DNA of 64,000 bases. Source: Gammaproteobacteria bacterium. GTDB lineage: Bacteria; Pseudomonadota; Gammaproteobacteria; Pseudomonadales; PIVM01. The notes beneath the pieces are model-generated. The model was not told where the DNA came from. It searched no databases and saw only the letters and a list, made by a program, of their open reading frames with translations. Position numbers and translations under genes: made by a program. This document shows positions 8,376-17,267 of this stretch, piece by piece (the stretch's first letter is position 1; each line of letters starts with the position of its first letter). The DNA lies in the NCBI GenBank assembly GCA_003353945.1, contig PIVM01000002.1:98319-162318 (forward strand). The letters are read 5' to 3'.

Positions 8376-10067
8376 ATGATAATAAAAAAAACGCTATCAA
8401 CGTTAGGGCTAATGGCGCCAGCAACTTTACTGATCGGTACAATAGGTTGTATGTCGAGTCCGAGCCCCTATCAGAAAGTCATTGAGCGAGATGCCAACTA
8501 TTCTTCAGCGGTAGCTTCATTTAGTGGTCTCGGCTCCTCAGTTCCACTGCCCCAAATTGTGACTGACGATCACCCCGGTATGGCAGAGAGAGGTCATAAC
8601 AGCATGCACGCAGATGCTGCAATGTCCGGTACCCATCCAGAAGCGGGCCCTGATGGTTCCGGCAGTGGCTTCAAGATTGGCTCGGCGAACATGGCCATTT
8701 CATTCTTGGGCGGGGGTGAATGTGGTAATACCACCTTTACCAGTACTGGCTTGTTGATTTCCTTTTGTGCGGATTTCCATAATTTCAAAGTCTATGCCTT
8801 ACAGCCTTTGGTGGATGGTGACGGCAATGAACGTTTCCGTAAAGTAGCGGAGTACGAGTTGCCGGAAAGGGAGTCCAGTATCAAGGCCAAGGAAACCCTG
8901 CCACCGGATCTCGATTTGATCATGAATGATACGTCAGGTGGAGCCTATTTCCGTTTGGACGATCAGGACCGTGTGGTACTGGTTGACCCCGACAATGTAC
9001 TGCAGATTCTCGAACTTCAAACCTCATTCGACGGAGACGGCTTCCTGGTAGGGAGTTTTAATCCGGTCGTGAATGCCTCTATTGGTTTTCACGTGCCCAA
9101 TGATGTCGGCTACGCCAACCCTAACCACCACGACGTCACTGATGCGATACCCGATTGGACTGTGGCGAATCTTTATTGGTTTGTCACCCGTCAGGGTAAA
9201 GTCGGCACCGTTGATATATCCGGTCCAAGTCCTGTTGTTCAGTCGATAGACCTGAGTGGAGAAGAGATTCAAAATGGTGTGGCCATGGATGACTCAGGTG
9301 TCTATGTCGTTTCTGACTTTGCTATGTATAAATATGATCTCGGCGCAAGCAACGTGCCTCATGAAGTCTGGCGTAAACCCTATGAGCGTGGTACTGGACC
9401 CAAGCCTGGTCAGATTAACCAGGGCTCAGGTACGACACCCACGTTGATGGGCGCCAATAATGAATATGTGGCGATTACCGATAATGATGATCCAATCAAT
9501 GTGTTGCTGTATGCACGTAGCGATGGTGAGCTGATTTGTGAAGAGCCGGTTTTCCAGATCCTTGTTGATCCCGGTGATGCCAGTGGCATGACCTATGCCA
9601 GCGCCACCGATAACTCTCTTATTGGTTACAAGGATAGTGTGATCGTTGAAAACAACTACGGTTACCAAAATGTCCTCGTCAACAACTGGTCAAAACCCGG
9701 CATAACAAGGGTTGATGTTATAGCCTCTCCTACGACAGGTGACACGGTAGGTAACTGCTCTACATTCTGGGAGAACACCACAGAAGCCTCTCAATCCACC
9801 GTGCCCAAGTTGTCAATCGGTAGCGGATTGGTTTATATCTACACCCGAGAGGATATTCCGGGTAACGCCAGTGATCCTCAGGATAAAATCGATGATCAAG
9901 CCTACTACTTTGGTGCATTAGACTACACCTCTGGAAAAGTGGTTTATAAAACCTTAACCGGCACCGGTTCCAAATGGAACAACAACTATGCGCCCATTAC
10001 CATCGGTCCTGATGGTACTGCGTATGTCGGTGTTTTTAACGGTATTATTTCTGTCAAGGATAACTAG
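8376..10067 (+). CDS. Large lipoprotein, probably beta-propeller-like, function unknown
   Basis: A 563-residue protein with a lipobox (LLIGTIGC, Cys25) and a ribosome site (TTGGAGA) that fixes the ATG at 8376. The mature part is rich in Gly, Asp and Thr, with recurring strands such as GVYVVSDFAMYKYDL, YARSDGELICEE and DGTAYVGVFNGIISVKDN, which resemble SMP-30, NHL or PQQ-type propeller blades. No catalytic motif is evident. After lipid attachment it should face the periplasm or the cell surface. A strong terminator follows. The upstream LuxR-type gene may regulate it. Confidence 0.75.
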   Translation: MIIKKTLSTLGLMAPATLLIGTIGCMSSPSPYQKVIERDANYSSAVASFSGLGSSVPLPQIVTDDHPGMAERGHNSMHADAAMSGTHPEAGPDGSGSGFKIGSANMAISFLGGGECGNTTFTSTGLLISFCADFHNFKVYALQPLVDGDGNERFRKVAEYELPERESSIKAKETLPPDLDLIMNDTSGGAYFRLDDQDRVVLVDPDNVLQILELQTSFDGDGFLVGSFNPVVNASIGFHVPNDVGYANPNHHDVTDAIPDWTVANLYWFVTRQGKVGTVDISGPSPVVQSIDLSGEEIQNGVAMDDSGVYVVSDFAMYKYDLGASNVPHEVWRKPYERGTGPKPGQINQGSGTTPTLMGANNEYVAITDNDDPINVLLYARSDGELICEEPVFQILVDPGDASGMTYASATDNSLIGYKDSVIVENNYGYQNVLVNNWSKPGITRVDVIASPTTGDTVGNCSTFWENTTEASQSTVPKLSIGSGLVYIYTREDIPGNASDPQDKIDDQAYYFGALDYTSGKVVYKTLTGTGSKWNNNYAPITIGPDGTAYVGVFNGIISVKDN

Positions 10068-10104
10068 TCAGCAACTGACGTAAATACTGACATAAATAAA
10101 GAAG

Positions 10105-10140
10105 GCGACTTGGATGGATAAATCCATGTCGCTTTTTTTT
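10105..10140 (+). terminator. Intrinsic terminator of the lipoprotein gene
   Basis: GCGACTTGGAT pairs with ATCCATGTCGC (one mismatch) and is followed by eight T residues, 38 bp after the stop codon. Confidence 0.9.
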
Positions 10141-10192
10141 GTCTCCGATATTTCAAAGGATGAAAACAGTGTAATACGCTAGGCGTGGATTC

Positions 10193-10221
10193 TTGACGAA
10201 AGTGCATTTATTCTCTCTACT
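10193..10221 (+). promoter_or_regulatory. Possible sigma70 promoter for 10260-10529
   Basis: TTGACG (10193-10198), 17-nt spacer, TCTACT (10216-10221), about 40 bp before the GTG start. The -35 is good and the -10 is weak. Confidence 0.35.
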
Positions 10222-10259
10222 CTTTAACAGTCGATACACTGAAATCAAGGATTGCTGCC

Positions 10260-10529
10260 GTGCCTATTTCCCTGGTGCCTCTTTTTTTTGCACGAACCGC
10301 TTGCGCAACACTACAACAACTCCCTCAAGACCTTGAAACCACACTTGAAAAGTCGCTTACCGAAGCCTACCTGATACGCTTGCCTGAGCTCACTGCGCAA
10401 AGAACCGTTGGGGCAACGCTCACCATGCGCTTAGTCGTGGCAAATGCGGCCTTCTTTGATGTTCTCCTGTCTGCCGGCGTTGGAAGAGCCCAAGCTATTG
10501 ACCTGATTGCTGAGACAAATCAGGAATAA
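10260..10529 (+). CDS. Small hypothetical protein (89 aa)
   Basis: GTG start with AAGGA 8 nt upstream, which supports real translation. The product is helical and hydrophobic at the N-terminus (VPLFFARTACATL) and ends AGVGRAQAIDLIAETNQE. I do not recognise a family; it could be the N-terminal remainder of a longer enzyme, but no continuation is evident in the other frames. It precedes the CoA-transferase by about 100 bp in the same direction. Confidence 0.5.
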   Translation: MPISLVPLFFARTACATLQQLPQDLETTLEKSLTEAYLIRLPELTAQRTVGATLTMRLVVANAAFFDVLLSAGVGRAQAIDLIAETNQE

Positions 10530-10631
10530 GGCATTGATTGCAGTTATTGATCAAGCACAGGTATACACGCGCGGGAATGGGAAAAATTTGCCTATGGTAT
10601 GATGTGCTATCTTAGTAAAAACTGATGCGAC

Positions 10632-12044
10632 ATGCCCTCTGTGCAAAGTAAATTACGGCCACTTGCTGATCAGCACTACGAGCTTTCTCAAAGCAGCACT
10701 GCGAACGCGTATGCGCAACAGTTATTGAGTTCGCTCGGCGCTCAGTGCGTCGGAGATAAAGCCGTTTGCCTAACGAGTGCAATAAGCGATTGGGCACTGT
10801 CTGGCTTGATGCCGTTAACAGGTCTTGCGAATGGGACTCCCCAGCAGGGACCGGGTGCCATTCCCAGTTGTGCTGATGGCGCCTTAAATGCATTATGCAA
10901 ATTGGCAGTGTCCCCTGAATTATTTCCGAAATTGTCAGAACTCAACGGTATGAAGATGCTGAGCGAGCGGGCTGCACTGATGGGCTTGAGTCGTCAGGGG
11001 CCAGTGTCGGCGAATGGCAGTTGCCATATTATCCGGGCTCATGATGGCTGGTTGGCGCTGAATCTGGTGCGTGATGATGACTGGTCATTGTTGCAGGCTT
11101 GGTTGCAACGTGATGAGGCGATAGAGAATTGGCGACAACTGGAAGAGCGGACAGAACAACAAGTCTGTCACCCATTGATTGATCAGGGAAGACTTTTGGG
11201 TTTGGCTCTAGCACCCTTACAGAATCAAATGCAGAATCAAATCGACATGGAAAGTTGGTATCAAGTCGTTAAAGCGGGTAAGCCACGTAATTCGCCAACA
11301 AACAAAGTGCCCCTTGTCGTGGATTTAACGTCATTATGGGCTGGACCGCTGTGTACTCAACTATTAAACCGCTGCGGTGCACGAGTGATCAAAGTGGAAA
11401 GTCGTCAGCGTCCGGATGGCGCGCGCCGAGGCAATCCCACGTTTTATGATCTAATGAATGCGGGCAAGGAAAGTTTTGTCGTGGACTTTTCCTGCCGTCA
11501 GGGGCGCTTGCAGCTAAGCCACTTGCTGGCACAGGCTGATATCGTGATTGAAGCATCGCGGCCCAGAGCGTTGCAACAGTTGGGCATTGATGCAGAGAGT
11601 TTCGTTGAACAATATCCTGGACTGGTTTGGCTTAGTATAACGGGCTATGGACGTACTGAACCGCAAGCAAACTGGATTGCTTTTGGCGATGATGCGGCCG
11701 TTGCAGCAGGCATTTATCACAAGGTCGATGGCGTGCCGGTTTTTTGTGGGGATGCTATCGCAGATCCGCTGACAGGTTTGCATGCCGCTTTGGCGGCACT
11801 GGCTTTTTATCAATCCGGCAGCGGTGTATTACTTGATTTATCCCTGCAAAGGGTCGCTGCCTATTCCTTGAATTTTTGTCCGACCGTACCAAAGGGTATC
11901 TTAGAAAAACAGAGTCACGGGTGGCGATTGCGCTATGGCAATGATTTTTATACCGTTGCCAACCCCCAAGCGCGACACGCATGGCAAAAAGCTGCAGGCT
12001 TGGGATGTCATACCGAATCGCTGCGCAATGAGTTCAAGCTGTGA
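10632..12044 (+). CDS. CaiB/BaiF-type (family III) CoA-transferase
   Basis: A 470-residue protein. The C-terminal 260 residues carry the family III pattern: VDLTSLWAGPLCTQLLNRCGARVIKVE, then DLMNAGKESFVVDF and GLVWLSITGYGR, which bind CoA. The usual catalytic Asp after NRGK lies in the segment near residue 280. The N-terminal 200 residues look like a worn second copy of the fold, as in some actinobacterial and marine CoA-transferases of similar length. It would move CoA between acyl donors and acceptors. The stop codon overlaps the start of the downstream amidohydrolase (TGATG), so the two are translationally coupled and probably work on one substrate. Confidence 0.85.
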   Translation: MPSVQSKLRPLADQHYELSQSSTANAYAQQLLSSLGAQCVGDKAVCLTSAISDWALSGLMPLTGLANGTPQQGPGAIPSCADGALNALCKLAVSPELFPKLSELNGMKMLSERAALMGLSRQGPVSANGSCHIIRAHDGWLALNLVRDDDWSLLQAWLQRDEAIENWRQLEERTEQQVCHPLIDQGRLLGLALAPLQNQMQNQIDMESWYQVVKAGKPRNSPTNKVPLVVDLTSLWAGPLCTQLLNRCGARVIKVESRQRPDGARRGNPTFYDLMNAGKESFVVDFSCRQGRLQLSHLLAQADIVIEASRPRALQQLGIDAESFVEQYPGLVWLSITGYGRTEPQANWIAFGDDAAVAAGIYHKVDGVPVFCGDAIADPLTGLHAALAALAFYQSGSGVLLDLSLQRVAAYSLNFCPTVPKGILEKQSHGWRLRYGNDFYTVANPQARHAWQKAAGLGCHTESLRNEFKL

Positions 12045-13495
12045 TGTTAATTCGTAATGCAGAAATTGATGGTAAATCCGGTTTTGATCTGCGTTGTTGC
12101 GATGGGTTGATTGAGAAAATCACAGCTCGTGGAGTACTTCAGCCTGCTGGCGATGAGACAGTGCTTGAGGCAAATGGTGCTGCGTTGCTGCCGGGCTTGC
12201 ATGATCATCACCTGCATCTGTTGGCACTGGCAGCGGCTGAAGACAGCGTTGATTGTGGGCCGCCGGCGGTGAATAACCGGAATGAATTGGCGCAGGCTTT
12301 TGAGCAGGCCGATGCCACGCTGGAGAAAGGTGAGTGGCTGCGTGGAGTGGCTTATCATGATTCGGTAGCAGGTGAACTGGATCGCTGGCAGCTTGATAAG
12401 CTGCTAGCGGATCGCCCGCTGAGAATTCAGCATCGAAGCGGCAAACTTTGGATACTGAATTCACTGGCGCTCGAGCTGCTGGGAATTGAACATCTGGGGG
12501 AGAAACAGCTGCAGGATCATCCAGGCATTGAGCGCACAGTCAAGGGACAGGCAAACGGCAGACTGTTTCGCATGGATGCATGGTTGCAAGAACAGTTGCA
12601 AGAACAGTTGCGCGAAAAACGGATAAGGCAATCGCGACCGGATGTATCCGTGGTGTCGCGACGTTTGGCCGGCTATGGCGTGACAGGCATTACGGACGCA
12701 ACGCCCAACAATTCAGCCCAGGCAATGTCCCAATGGCAGCAGGATATCGAGCAGGGTCGATTGCTTCAGCGGGTGTTGCTGATGGGGGATGCCAGGCTTC
12801 CCGAGTCTGGTCAGGCTTTCATTGAACGTGGAGCAGTTAAATTATTATTGGATGAATATCAACTGCCCGCTATTGACGACTTTGAACACGCCATTCGAGT
12901 TGCACGCCAGCTGTGCCGCCCGGTTGCTATTCATTGTGTAACCAGGGCTGAATTGGTGTATGCATTATCGGCCTTGTCGCATGTAGGTGGGTTTGCTGGT
13001 GATCGTATTGAACACGCCTCAATATGTCCCGATGCCGTTCTTGCCTTGCTACAGGAATCAGGTGTGGCAGTGGTCACTCAGCCTAGTTTTGTCTATGAAC
13101 GTGGAGACCAGTATCTTGAGGAGGTTGAGCCACGATTTCATTCAGAGCTTTATCGTACTCAAGCCTTGCTCTCAGCGGGCATCCCTCTGGCGGGGAGTTC
13201 TGATGCACCCTATGGTGATCCTAATCCATGGCTGGGTATGCGGGCGGCCGTTGCCCGAAAGACCCGCTCAGGTCTGTTTTTAGGACAGGCGGAGTCATTG
13301 AGTCCTGAACAAGCATTGGCCTTATATACCTCTTCAGCAACCGCGCCTGGTACCGTCCCACGCCGGGTGGCCGTTGGGGCGATTGCCGACCTGTGTTTGC
13401 TGAAGTGTCCTTGGTGGCAGGCAAGAGAGCAATTATCAGAAGATAACGTGGTGGCCACGTTACGCGCTGGTGAATTGATTTATACGGCTGGTTGA
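12044..13495 (+). CDS. YtcJ-type amidohydrolase
   Basis: A 483-residue zinc amidohydrolase. HDHHLHL near residue 55 is the HxH metal motif; HCVTRAELVYAL, DRIEHASI and AGSSDAPYGDPNPW supply the other metal and catalytic residues. ATG 12044 overlaps the CoA-transferase stop; a GTG 3 nt upstream is possible. The family removes N-acyl or N-formyl groups or opens cyclic amides. Its coupling to a CoA-transferase suggests that the released acid is passed on as a CoA thioester. The 3' end overlaps the convergent shikimate kinase by 16 bp. Confidence 0.85.
   Translation: MLIRNAEIDGKSGFDLRCCDGLIEKITARGVLQPAGDETVLEANGAALLPGLHDHHLHLLALAAAEDSVDCGPPAVNNRNELAQAFEQADATLEKGEWLRGVAYHDSVAGELDRWQLDKLLADRPLRIQHRSGKLWILNSLALELLGIEHLGEKQLQDHPGIERTVKGQANGRLFRMDAWLQEQLQEQLREKRIRQSRPDVSVVSRRLAGYGVTGITDATPNNSAQAMSQWQQDIEQGRLLQRVLLMGDARLPESGQAFIERGAVKLLLDEYQLPAIDDFEHAIRVARQLCRPVAIHCVTRAELVYALSALSHVGGFAGDRIEHASICPDAVLALLQESGVAVVTQPSFVYERGDQYLEEVEPRFHSELYRTQALLSAGIPLAGSSDAPYGDPNPWLGMRAAVARKTRSGLFLGQAESLSPEQALALYTSSATAPGTVPRRVAVGAIADLCLLKCPWWQAREQLSEDNVVATLRAGELIYTAG
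12584..12607. repeat. 12-bp in-frame tandem duplication in the amidohydrolase gene
   Basis: TTGCAAGAACAG occurs twice in direct succession and a third copy begins (TTGC). It encodes LQEQLQEQL and adds four residues to a helix. Confidence 0.75.
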
Positions 13496-13995
13496 TTCAA
13501 TCTAGACAATTTACTGATCAGGATATTGACTGATTGCTGTGCTGATTTGCCCCGGCACGCGAGAGTGATATCTGCGTAGCGCTGGTATAAAAGGCGTCGT
13601 TCGGTAAACAGCGCATTCAGGCTTTGTTCCGGTGCTCGGGCAATGCCTCGCGTATTAAAATTATGAATGCGCCGGCGCAGCTGAGGCAGAGGCAAATCAA
13701 GAAAAATCACGTAACCATGGGCTTTGAGGTGTTGCATACCTTTTTCGCTGTAAACCGCACTGCCTCCCGTGGCGATGACTTTCTGGTTCGGCTCCAGCCC
13801 AAGCAAAATGCGCTCTTCAATCTGTCGCAATGCGAGATAATCGCTTGCATCCAGGATATGTTGCAGGGTTTTCCCTTCCTGGAGTTGGATCAATATATCG
13901 GTATCAACAAACTCAACGCCCAGTTCTTTGGCAAGCAAAACGCCGATAGTGCTTTTACCTGCCCCCGGCATACCGATGAGAATAAGGTTTTGCAT
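13480..13995 (-). CDS. aroK: Shikimate kinase
   Basis: 171 residues from the ATG at 13995, chosen because AAGGA lies 8 nt upstream; the ATG at 14013 has none. Walker A GMPGAGKST, the DTD shikimate and Mg site, the GGSAVYS Walker B-like loop and the lid arginine in RGIARAPEQSL are all present. The enzyme phosphorylates shikimate at the 3-OH in chorismate synthesis. It is not next to aroB, where gammaproteobacterial aroK normally lies, so it may be a second copy (aroL-like) or a kinase for a related substrate. It stands alone. Confidence 0.82.
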   Translation of the reverse strand: MQNLILIGMPGAGKSTIGVLLAKELGVEFVDTDILIQLQEGKTLQHILDASDYLALRQIEERILLGLEPNQKVIATGGSAVYSEKGMQHLKAHGYVIFLDLPLPQLRRRIHNFNTRGIARAPEQSLNALFTERRLLYQRYADITLACRGKSAQQSVNILISKLSRLNQPAV

Positions 13996-14074
13996 GTTGA
14001 AATCCTTGTTCATTGCGCATAAATAAGGATAATCCTATCGCAACCGTACTAACACCTAAATAACGGATATTGCC

Positions 14075-14989
14075 ATGAGTACTCAAGAGCGAGATATGAA
14101 AATTCGTATCAGGATGAATACGCAGACCACATCAAGGCCGGATAAGGTGTATGAATATTACTGGGGAAGGATTCTTCTGGCTGTGCTGGTGATGGCTGTA
14201 TTGATATTTACTGTAGTACAAACGGCAAATTCACTGTTGTCTGAGCGAGACAAATCGACCGGAACATCAATTCAGGCAGCCGCATTGTCGCCAGATTCGA
14301 TGTCTACTTCGGGAGGGGTAGCAGAGACGCAATCATCGACTGCTAAACGTTCGGGGCCTGCAATTAAAGAGCCTGTTGTTAAGGAATATGGTGTTACGAA
14401 GCCCGTAGATTTTGAGCCTGTAGTTTCAGAGCCTAAAGCTTCCAAAACTAAAGCTTCCAAACCTAAAGCTTCCAAACCTGTAGTTTTGAGTGCGGTAGAT
14501 GCGAAGGATAATGCAGCGCATCTCATTTCTGTACCAACTTTGTCAAATGCCAGCACCGCTACCAGTACCGCTAAGAGCAAGTCAAATAGAACGGTAGCGC
14601 ATGGAAAGCACGTCAGGAAGGTCTCTCGCCTACCTGTACTTAGCGATTATCAGACAAAGATAGCTATTAATGCGATCAAACGCTTTGAAGTCAGTCGTGG
14701 TATTCGTAATAAGGAGCCAGTGGGTTCATTTGACGATATTCGCTTGGATAATAATGGTATGTTGACCGTGTATGCCTTTAGTGAAGTGTTGGGTATGAAA
14801 GATGATAATTTGCAATATGTGTGGTATCGCAATGATAAACCGGTTGCTAAAGTGAAAGTAGGTGTCTGGTCAAATCGTTGGCGTAGTTACTCACGCAAGT
14901 ATATCAACGCTGCTATGCGAGGTGATTGGCGGATCGAGCTAGTCAATAGCCATGGTGAGCGTTTGGCGCACAGTACTTTCACTTATTAG
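14075..14989 (+). CDS. DUF2914 membrane protein with lysine-rich linker
   Basis: 304 residues: a short cytoplasmic tail, one membrane helix at about 30-50 (ILLAVLVMAVLIFTVVQTA), a low-complexity linker with repeated KASKP units (a 12-15 bp DNA repeat at about 14435-14485), and a C-terminal DUF2914 domain from about 205 (QYVWYRNDKPVAKVKV, DWRIELVNSHGERLAHSTF). DUF2914 is an immunoglobulin-like periplasmic domain of unknown function. The linker may reach through or along the cell wall. It stands alone, tail to tail with the TonB receptor. Confidence 0.8.
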   Translation: MSTQERDMKIRIRMNTQTTSRPDKVYEYYWGRILLAVLVMAVLIFTVVQTANSLLSERDKSTGTSIQAAALSPDSMSTSGGVAETQSSTAKRSGPAIKEPVVKEYGVTKPVDFEPVVSEPKASKTKASKPKASKPVVLSAVDAKDNAAHLISVPTLSNASTATSTAKSKSNRTVAHGKHVRKVSRLPVLSDYQTKIAINAIKRFEVSRGIRNKEPVGSFDDIRLDNNGMLTVYAFSEVLGMKDDNLQYVWYRNDKPVAKVKVGVWSNRWRSYSRKYINAAMRGDWRIELVNSHGERLAHSTFTY

Positions 14990-14994
14990 TCCGT

Positions 14995-17166
14995 CTAAAA
15001 CTGATAGTCCAGCTTTATACCCATACTGCGGCCGCGTTCTGACCATTCATTTCTAAATAGTAACATGGCAATTTCACTGTCATCGTTGTCCAGCAGATTT
15101 TTAGCAAACAAGGCGACATTGAGCTGTGTGCCAAGGAGTTTATTGAAAACAATATTCAGATCGAAAAAGTGTTCTGGTCCGAATGAGATTTTTCGGTTAG
15201 TGAAGTTTTCGGACATATGCATATCGCTCCAGCCACGATAATGCAGATTAAGTGTCAAGGTATCTTTGTGCTGGTAATTCAGGCCAAGATTCCAAATTTG
15301 CTGTGGATAGGCAGCGACGGTACCGTCCGGTGCAAAAGGCGTAAAGTCATTAAAAAAATCGTAATCAATACCGGCTTCACTGCCTGTTAATTTATCCACT
15401 TTAGCTTGTAGAACGTGAGATAAATTACCATAGAAATCCCACTCGCTAATGGGTAGATACTGAAATGATAATTCATAGCCGTAGCTTTTGATCGTATTGG
15501 TATTAATAAAAAACAGAATTCTGGTTGGGTCATCTGCGGAATCTGCTTGAAAAAGAAAATTAAAGGCATCGTCAATTTGAGTGTGAAATAGCGCCAGGTT
15601 GGCGATTAAGGGATTGCGTTTGAACTGCAACTGCAAATCATGGCTGTAGACTTTTTCTGAATCGGATGCGCCGTAAATCAACGCTGTATATTCCTCAGAA
15701 TTGTCATTAGTAAAAGTATTAAAGGTCTCTTGTCCGAGAAAACCGATGCCAACCGGAGGGCGAATATAACCAGTATTGTAGGAATAATGACTGGACCAGC
15801 TAGGAGCGAATTGCCAGTTTATCCCTAGCCGTGGTAAGACGATGGTGTTTTTTTCTCGCAGATTATTTCTATCCAGTCTTAATCCCAGTGTGCTGTTAAT
15901 ATCTTTGCTGATACGCCAGTCATCTTCAATAAACACGGCGATGTTTTCATCGATATCTTCAGGCACAACACGCAAATTGAAGACGGTTCCTGCTGAAGGA
16001 GGTTCGGAGGTGGAAGGGTAGCTGACATTATTTGTTACCGGATCTATTTCAGTGCGTACCGCACGCAGACCAAATAGCAGAGCGTGCTGGCTATGGGGGC
16101 GCCATTTGCCCAATAATTCTAAGCCCAGTGCATTTTCCTTGCTGGCGGCCGATTCCATGACCGTCGATATACCTTTCGAATTGATCATGTTGCGCAGTTT
16201 TTGCCAGCGTTCCATCAAATCGGTAAACACCCGTAATTCCAGACTCAGAGAATTACTTATTGCACGACTATGCTCAATATCAAGATAGATGTGACGACGG
16301 CGGTAATAAGGGGGCTGATCCAGATTTGTCGCTTGAAATACGTTCATGCTTGGATTACTGTTTTTTAAATCCGCTGCTCGAGTGTGTACCGTGGTGTTGC
16401 GTAACTGTGCGGTGAAATACAGCTCCCAGGAATCATCAATTTGCTCCCATCTGCCCGGCCAGAAAGGGTCTACACCATCCTCCGGGAAACCCTCTGCTTT
16501 GGCGCCGGTAAAGGAAACGATATAACTGATATCTTCTGCCAGCTTTTCGCCAGCTTGGACATTGGCATAGCGGTAACGATCTTCTGTGGCATAGGAATAG
16601 GTGGCAACAGGTCCATCAATGTCAGTGCCGTCCTTGGTGATAATATGGATAATGCCAAGTGCGGCATCGCTACCCCATAAGGTGGAGCCTGGGCCACGTA
16701 CAATTTCCACTCGTTTCACATTTTCCAGCATCGGAAACAGAAAGAAGAATCCCGGCCCCTTATCCACTATGCTGTTGGCGTTGTGACCATCGATAAGTAG
16801 CAGGAATTGCTCGTTATCGCCAATATAACCACGGCTTCCAATGGCTGCGCCGGCCAATTGCTTATTGACGAAAAAACCCGTTGTACGCTCCAGTAACTCT
16901 TTTACCGTTCGAATTCCCATGCGTTTGATGTCGTTGGCAGTGTAGACAGAAATGGCGGCTGCAGAGTTACGCAGGCTCTGCGTATCACGTGTTGGTGTGA
17001 TGATTTTTGTATCCAGCAACTGCTCGAAGGATCGTTCATACCAGGGCTGTTCAGAAGCTTGATCAGTATTCTCGGCCACAGCAAAAGAAGCGATGCATAA
17101 CAACGCGATGCATGAAAGAGCGGTTGATAGGAATTGGCTTGGGGAGAGCTTATTATTTTTTTTCAT
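14995..17166 (-). CDS. TonB-dependent outer-membrane receptor
   Basis: 723 residues from the inner ATG (MKKNNK), which gives a proper signal peptide ending AVAE. The plug domain is clear (SAAAISVYTANDIKRMGIRTVKELLERT, GSRGYIGDNEQFLLLIDGHN, VKRVEIVRGPGSTLWGSDA), followed by a beta-barrel that ends in the expected C-terminal Phe (IKLDYQF). It imports a scarce ligand through TonB. The plug resembles the FepA/CirA/BtuB group. It lies 101 bp downstream of a YfiR-type hybrid kinase and probably shares its transcript, which suggests that ligand uptake and signalling are linked. Confidence 0.9.
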   Translation of the reverse strand: MKKNNKLSPSQFLSTALSCIALLCIASFAVAENTDQASEQPWYERSFEQLLDTKIITPTRDTQSLRNSAAAISVYTANDIKRMGIRTVKELLERTTGFFVNKQLAGAAIGSRGYIGDNEQFLLLIDGHNANSIVDKGPGFFFLFPMLENVKRVEIVRGPGSTLWGSDAALGIIHIITKDGTDIDGPVATYSYATEDRYRYANVQAGEKLAEDISYIVSFTGAKAEGFPEDGVDPFWPGRWEQIDDSWELYFTAQLRNTTVHTRAADLKNSNPSMNVFQATNLDQPPYYRRRHIYLDIEHSRAISNSLSLELRVFTDLMERWQKLRNMINSKGISTVMESAASKENALGLELLGKWRPHSQHALLFGLRAVRTEIDPVTNNVSYPSTSEPPSAGTVFNLRVVPEDIDENIAVFIEDDWRISKDINSTLGLRLDRNNLREKNTIVLPRLGINWQFAPSWSSHYSYNTGYIRPPVGIGFLGQETFNTFTNDNSEEYTALIYGASDSEKVYSHDLQLQFKRNPLIANLALFHTQIDDAFNFLFQADSADDPTRILFFINTNTIKSYGYELSFQYLPISEWDFYGNLSHVLQAKVDKLTGSEAGIDYDFFNDFTPFAPDGTVAAYPQQIWNLGLNYQHKDTLTLNLHYRGWSDMHMSENFTNRKISFGPEHFFDLNIVFNKLLGTQLNVALFAKNLLDNDDSEIAMLLFRNEWSERGRSMGIKLDYQF

Positions 17167-17267
17167 GATAAAAGCCGGTAGTTGGGTCGAAGGGATTGAA
17201 TGGTTTTGCACACAACTTATAATTTTTCATTATTGACCATGCGTTCATTATTGCAGTAATGAACACA

